NCBI GenBank assembly: GCA_022616415.1
Contig: JAKEEU010000332.1
Span: 65,367 to 129,366 of the forward strand
DNA length: 64,000 nt
Direction: 5' to 3'
Source: Candidatus Zhuqueibacterota bacterium
GTDB lineage: Bacteria; Zhuqueibacterota; Zhuqueibacteria; Zhuqueibacterales; Zhuqueibacteraceae
A model generated the notes under the pieces. It made no database searches, was not told the origin of the DNA, and worked only from the letters and a program-made list of their open reading frames with translations. Made by a program: the position numbers and the translations under genes. Every line of letters starts with the position of its first letter. Position 1 is the first letter of the stretch. Below, in pieces: positions 60,594-64,000 of the stretch.

Positions 60594-61065
60594 TCGTCAA
60601 GACGTCAAGCGCTGAGACACCGGCTCGACGGAGGAGATCGATCTCTCGATGTTGCGATATCTTTTTTATTCACCATAAAATATTGTCGATACTTTGCTTC
60701 AATTCCATCAATGCCGATAGTTTAGTCTTTGCCGAGAAGTCTTTCGTGCCATACGCGGGCTAACACCTTATTCACTTGCCACGCGCTTCCGCTTTTCAGG
60801 TTTCCACTATCAGCCATTTGTTTCCAATAGTGGAAAGTTTTGGGTAAAATGTTTCCAATATCAGTCATTTTTCCGCGGTATCAAAATGGCTACTATTGGA
60901 CATTTTTCAAGCAGGCTTCGTCAGAACTTTCCGATAGTAGCCATTTGTTTCCAATGGTGGAAAGTTTTGAGACAAAAGTTTCCAATAGTAGACATTAATG
61001 AATTGATTGATATTTTAGCAAAAAGCAATATCTTTGTCAAGAAAAATGTTGCGTTGGAAGAACCT
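60594..61065. other. Intergenic region with decayed sequence and repeats
   Basis: On the minus strand GTTAGCC at 60758-60764 resembles an R' box and is followed six bases later by an ATG (60752) whose frame (MARKTSRQRLNYRH) stops after 14 codons. Pieces of another frame follow. This could be a broken cassette. The 60801-60997 part holds two copies of a 70-base repeat, listed separately. Confidence 0.35.
60801..60997. repeat. Two imperfect 70-bp direct repeats and an inverted fragment
   Basis: Copy 1 (60801-60870) and copy 2 (60928-60997) share TTTCC-ATAGT-GCCATTTG, TTTCCAAT-GTGGAAAGTTTTG and GTTTCCAATA. Each contains the palindrome TTTCCA-NNNN-TGGAAA. Between them the inverted fragment AAAATGGCTACTATTGGA (60884-60901) faces the other way. 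It lies past the end of the Rpn nuclease gene. Confidence 0.7.
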
Positions 61066-61890
61066 TTACAGTTTTTCAATTTCCTCAAGCGCCAGTCTGG
61101 TCCATTTGGCAATAACGGCTGGCTCTGCTCCATCTTGTTTCATTGAGCGAGCAATTTCATATGCCATATTTTGCCCGCCTTTTTCGTATGCGCCATCTAT
61201 TCTGCCGCGCTCATCCAGCATCACGGTGACGCTGTTATCATAAGCTTCCAACTCTTTCGCCGTCATGTTGGCGCGGTTGGCCTGATCAAAGGCTTTGTGA
61301 AACACCGGCTCATCCAGCTTCTCCGGAATGGTCTCGAGATCAGCGGCATGCTTGATGAAATAAACCCACTTCTCGATGTAAGTCTCCAGTTCTTCCCCGG
61401 TCTTTTTGAACTTCGGCAGTTCGATGAAATAGTAGCGGATCTCGTCGAGATAATTGTTGCCAGTGATCTTCTCTCTGACCTGATGACAGGAAAGATAATG
61501 CTCGAAATCATCAAACAAGACAAAATCAAGAATGTTGATTGAGATGACTTGATTGAGCTTCGGATAGGCATCGCCCTTTTGCAGTTGGTTGGAGTAGGCT
61601 TTGCTTGCATTATAAATAATCCGTTTCTCAAAGCCCGCCACGTAGGTTACTTGCATTTCTACAATAAAAGTCACACCGCGAACGTCGCGACACTTGACGT
61701 CGAGAAAGCTGTCACGCATGTATTTGGTTTTCGGCGCTTCGTACGGGTTCAACAGCGTGACGTCAACAATAGCGTGATCTTTATCAAGCGCCAAAACTGC
61801 GTTGAGAAAACTGATTAAAACTTCTTTGGCATTTTCATTGCCGAAGATTTTTTTGAAGGCGAAATCAGTTCGTGGATCTGCGAATCGCAT
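61066..61890 (-). CDS. Rpn-family PD-(D/E)XK nuclease
   Basis: A 274-residue protein of the Rpn/YhgA family (recombination-promoting nuclease, often annotated as putative transposase). The typical beginning DPRTDFAFKKIFGNENAKEV, then LISFLNAVL, leads to the nuclease core: DSFLDVKCRDVRGVTFIVEM followed by Q, giving the D-x(n)-E-x-Q catalytic pattern. The C-terminal helices end in MTAKELEAYDNSVTVMLDER and a short charged tail. Rpn proteins cleave DNA and promote RecA-independent recombination in E. coli; some act in defence. The gene is monocistronic, beside unusual repeats. Confidence 0.9.
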   Translation of the reverse strand: MRFADPRTDFAFKKIFGNENAKEVLISFLNAVLALDKDHAIVDVTLLNPYEAPKTKYMRDSFLDVKCRDVRGVTFIVEMQVTYVAGFEKRIIYNASKAYSNQLQKGDAYPKLNQVISINILDFVLFDDFEHYLSCHQVREKITGNNYLDEIRYYFIELPKFKKTGEELETYIEKWVYFIKHAADLETIPEKLDEPVFHKAFDQANRANMTAKELEAYDNSVTVMLDERGRIDGAYEKGGQNMAYEIARSMKQDGAEPAVIAKWTRLALEEIEKL

Positions 61891-62611
61891 GGCTTTCTCC
61901 CTCGCTTAAAATTCAGATTGAACCAAGTTGACAAGGCGCAGTCGTGCATTTGAAATCCGTATCGGTTGCACAGTATTAATATGACAAAGATTCCGGAATT
62001 ATTCAAGCAAAAACTCAAGAACGCTCATCTTACAGGGAATGCGCTTTTCAAAATGGGGGTAACTGTTATTCGGCGACAGAAAATAAATTTTCGGCCGCGG
62101 GCAACTATGGACAAAACAGCACAATTTGTCGATTTTTTGTGCAAGATTTTTGTTTCACTCATAATAATAAAAATGCGGAAGCGGCTGCAGATACTCAAAT
62201 AAAAATCGAATTGAAAGAAGGATGGCTCTGCGTCGAGATTGTATAAATTTCCCCGAAAAAATGAAGCCCACACCCAATGAGCCGTCCCGTCCGAAAAGAA
62301 CAGGCCCGTGAGATTTGGGCTTCAAATTATAGAAAAAGTAATAAATTTAATCGCATAACCAACCCCTTTGCCCTTACCTTTCTGTTACCATAGGAAGTCG
62401 CCCAAGAGTTGCAAGGCTAATATAGCCCCAAAAAAGACTTTGTCAAAAAAAATTTTTCAACTTTTTTAAAACTGCTTGTAACTTATTTCGCCTTGATTTT
62501 GGTAAGCGGATTTAGCAGATCAAGCGGATTGCTAAAAGGTTGCTTACTTGAGCAAGCATCCGCTAAATCGGTTCTAGCCGCTTACCGTATGCAGTTGGCC
62601 TGAGAATTTAA
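61891..62611. other. Long intergenic region, no supported gene
   Basis: An open frame at about 61981-62202 on the plus strand has no ribosome site and no recognisable motif. The region is AT-rich, with TGAAGCCCA (62262-62270) and TGGGCTTCA (62316-62324) as a nine-base inverted pair, and a larger nested palindrome at 62501-62586. Confidence 0.4.
62501..62586. repeat. Nested palindromic structure downstream of OmpA-family gene
   Basis: GGTAAGCGG (62501-62509) pairs with CCGCTTACC (62578-62586), and ATTTAGC (62510-62516) with GCTAAAT (62562-62568). Further inner pairings (TCAAG/CTTGA) are possible. It lies 26 bases past the stop of the minus-strand OmpA gene, so it may end or stabilise that transcript, but no T-tract follows. 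Confidence 0.55.
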
Positions 62612-64000
62612 CTATTTCAGGCTCGTCATCCGCTTCTGCGGGTAATAGAACTCGATCTCCAGCCGGCGGTTGAGTTTTCTGCCGAGCGGCTCCTGGTTGT
62701 CGCCCATCATCAGCAGGGCGCCGTTGAGGCGCTCGAGGCGCAGCGGCCGTGTCTCGCCATAGCCGACGGCTTGATCCAGGCGCAGCATGATTTTTTCGTG
62801 CATTTGCGGATATTTCGTTTTGAGATTCAGCAAGAAGTTTTCGCGAAAAGCTTTGGCGCGCTGCTCGGAGAGGCGCTGGTTGACCGCCTCCGGGCCGATG
62901 GCGCAGGCGTGGCCGGAGAAGCGCATGCGCATGTCCGGATCGACGAGCAGGCGATTGATGTGGACGAGCAGCTTGTCCCAATAAAAATCATACAGCGGGT
63001 CGGTGCTGACAAATTGCATCGGCCACGCCACGCGCTGCTCGCGCAAAACCGACGGCGCGATGAGATGAGCCTGGCGCGGCTGCGTGCGGAATTGCCGGTT
63101 GAGTGAATCGGTCAACGCCAGCGTGTAGGCCACGTCTTTTTCCGCCCATTGAGCGCCGTTCGCCAAATTAGGCTGCCATTCAATGCTCGGCGGCAAACTC
63201 ACGCCGTGCAGCGCGGTGAGGAGATTGATTTTATCTTGTGATTTTCCGGCTTCTACACTGACCACGCCAGCTTTGAGCGGCACCGCGCCTTTAATGGTCG
63301 AGCCGAACACCACCGGCGAGGGCAACGAGTCGGTGACATCGAAAGCGATAAGCTGGAACAGCTTGTCTTCGCCGCCGCGATCGGTGGTGATTTTGACGAA
63401 ACGGCGTTCCTCGCTCACCCAGCGCGCATCATCCGGATTCGCCGGCGTGCGGCGCACCGGCACCCCGCCGTGCGGGGCGGGCACGAGGGTGATTTGCCCG
63501 GAGCTCACGCCTAAATCAATGAGAGAATCGCGCACGGCAACAGCGCGCGCATCGGCCAATGTCACCTCGCGTTCGCCGGAGTTCGGATCGACAAAACCTT
63601 GTAGAGAAACTTTGAGCTCGCGGTGCGCTTTCAAGCGTTGCGCCAAAATTTTCAACTGCGGCCCGGGTATTCTCTGATGAAAATATTCCGGCTGTACCAC
63701 ACTGCTGTTGCGGTCGAAATAAACTTCGGCGATGAACGGCACTTCGTAAGCGAGCCGCGACAACGTGAATATCGCCACGGTGTCGTCGGCGGCAAAGCGG
63801 CCTTTGGGGATGGTGTAAAACGCGGCGCTGTGCCGGTTGTTTTGCTCATTCATTTCGCGCACGCGATTTTCCATATCGACGCGGGCGATGAGATGGTGCA
63901 AGCCGGACTGCGAAGTGCGCCATTCCACTTTGACGGTATCCACCGCGTCCGCCGCCAATTGCGGGATGACGGTTTGCACGAGTGATTTCGCCGTGCCGTT
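62612..64000 (-). CDS. OmpA-family protein, 5' end outside window
   Basis: A partial gene: the frame is open to the right edge, so its N-terminus lies beyond 64000. The visible 462 codons begin in what looks like the end of a CARDB-type Ig domain (HHLIARVDMENRVREMNEQN). An OmpA-like peptidoglycan-binding domain follows (about 80-180 of the visible part; EVYFDRNSSVVQPEYF, then LKVSLQGFVDPNS). Next are a beta-rich middle and a second OmpA-like domain at the end (LLVDPDMRMRFSGHACAIGP, then LSEQRAKAFRENFL and LNRRLEIEFYYP). It probably ties a surface or outer-membrane structure to the cell wall. It may be part of a large multi-domain protein. Confidence 0.82.
   Translation of the reverse strand, partial: NGTAKSLVQTVIPQLAADAVDTVKVEWRTSQSGLHHLIARVDMENRVREMNEQNNRHSAAFYTIPKGRFAADDTVAIFTLSRLAYEVPFIAEVYFDRNSSVVQPEYFHQRIPGPQLKILAQRLKAHRELKVSLQGFVDPNSGEREVTLADARAVAVRDSLIDLGVSSGQITLVPAPHGGVPVRRTPANPDDARWVSEERRFVKITTDRGGEDKLFQLIAFDVTDSLPSPVVFGSTIKGAVPLKAGVVSVEAGKSQDKINLLTALHGVSLPPSIEWQPNLANGAQWAEKDVAYTLALTDSLNRQFRTQPRQAHLIAPSVLREQRVAWPMQFVSTDPLYDFYWDKLLVHINRLLVDPDMRMRFSGHACAIGPEAVNQRLSEQRAKAFRENFLLNLKTKYPQMHEKIMLRLDQAVGYGETRPLRLERLNGALLMMGDNQEPLGRKLNRRLEIEFYYPQKRMTSLK

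Noticed and set aside
61966..62202. Plus-strand open frame of about 78 codons
   Set aside because: Lys/Ile-rich composition follows local AT content; no ribosome site or motif supports it.
1..64000. tRNA, rRNA and CRISPR loci
   Set aside because: No T-loop/acceptor patterns, rRNA motifs or regularly spaced long direct repeats were found; the seven-base arrays are too short and too variable for CRISPR.

Overview
The window reads as a chromosomal segment of an uncultured Gram-negative bacterium, most likely from the Fibrobacteres-Chlorobi-Bacteroidetes (FCB) side of the tree, perhaps a KSB1-like lineage. That placement is inference. It rests on many lipoproteins and outer-membrane barrel proteins, extracellular beta-propeller proteins, FlgD-like C-terminal sorting domains ending in short basic tails, a PorV/PorQ-like barrel and moderate GC. 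I found no rRNA, tRNA, CRISPR array, transposase of a recognised IS family, or integrase.

Layout. 0-1.8 kb: an ECF sigma/anti-sigma (FecR-type) pair. 2-3.4 kb: an FKBP lipoprotein and an unknown lipoprotein. 3.6-18.8 kb: a run of nine minus-strand genes for envelope and surface proteins. Two of these are translationally coupled: an outer-membrane barrel/transglutaminase/TPR fusion and an inner-membrane CHASE2-CHAT caspase-like protease. Upstream in the run are a propeller protein, a cohesin-like lipoprotein, a dockerin-like SBBP protein, a barrel protein and a four-repeat secreted protein. 19-26 kb: rpiA, a toxin-antitoxin island (BrnTA-like, an antitoxin with a decayed PIN toxin, ParDE), a thioesterase with an unusual C-terminal domain, and metH. 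26-36.9 kb: a frameshifted sorted surface protein, an RmlD-like reductase, an M28 peptidase, an AgmX/TonB-like protein, lutB-lutC without lutA, a MazEF-like pair and a MATE transporter. 37-53.6 kb: a receiver-like protein, DUF2442, cyclophilin, subtilase, patatin, PtsN, MogA, a DsbD-alpha-like protein, PAP2, FabH, two Uma2 nucleases, a 1323-residue propeller histidine kinase and a carboxypeptidase-regulatory-like lipoprotein.

54-62 kb is accessory DNA. Short minus-strand genes (two near-identical SnoaL-like copies, BrnA, MNT-HEPN, creatininase, lipocalin-like) are interspersed with at least two sites that have the architecture of integron attC sites: R boxes, dyad arms and extrahelical bases. 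No integrase is present, so this resembles a CALIN (attC cluster lacking an integron-integrase). An Rpn-family nuclease and a partial OmpA-family gene close the window.

Three themes recur. (1) Genes that lost an internal or terminal segment but kept recognisable ends: DinB, a four-helix-bundle protein, a HigA-like antitoxin, a PIN toxin, two DUF4160 partners, and an attC-like site without its hairpin. (2) Heptameric CAGTNNN arrays, one inside metH coding sequence and an inverted pair around a decayed four-helix-bundle gene. (3) Many short palindromic extragenic elements. All function calls come from reading motifs by eye; no database search was run.
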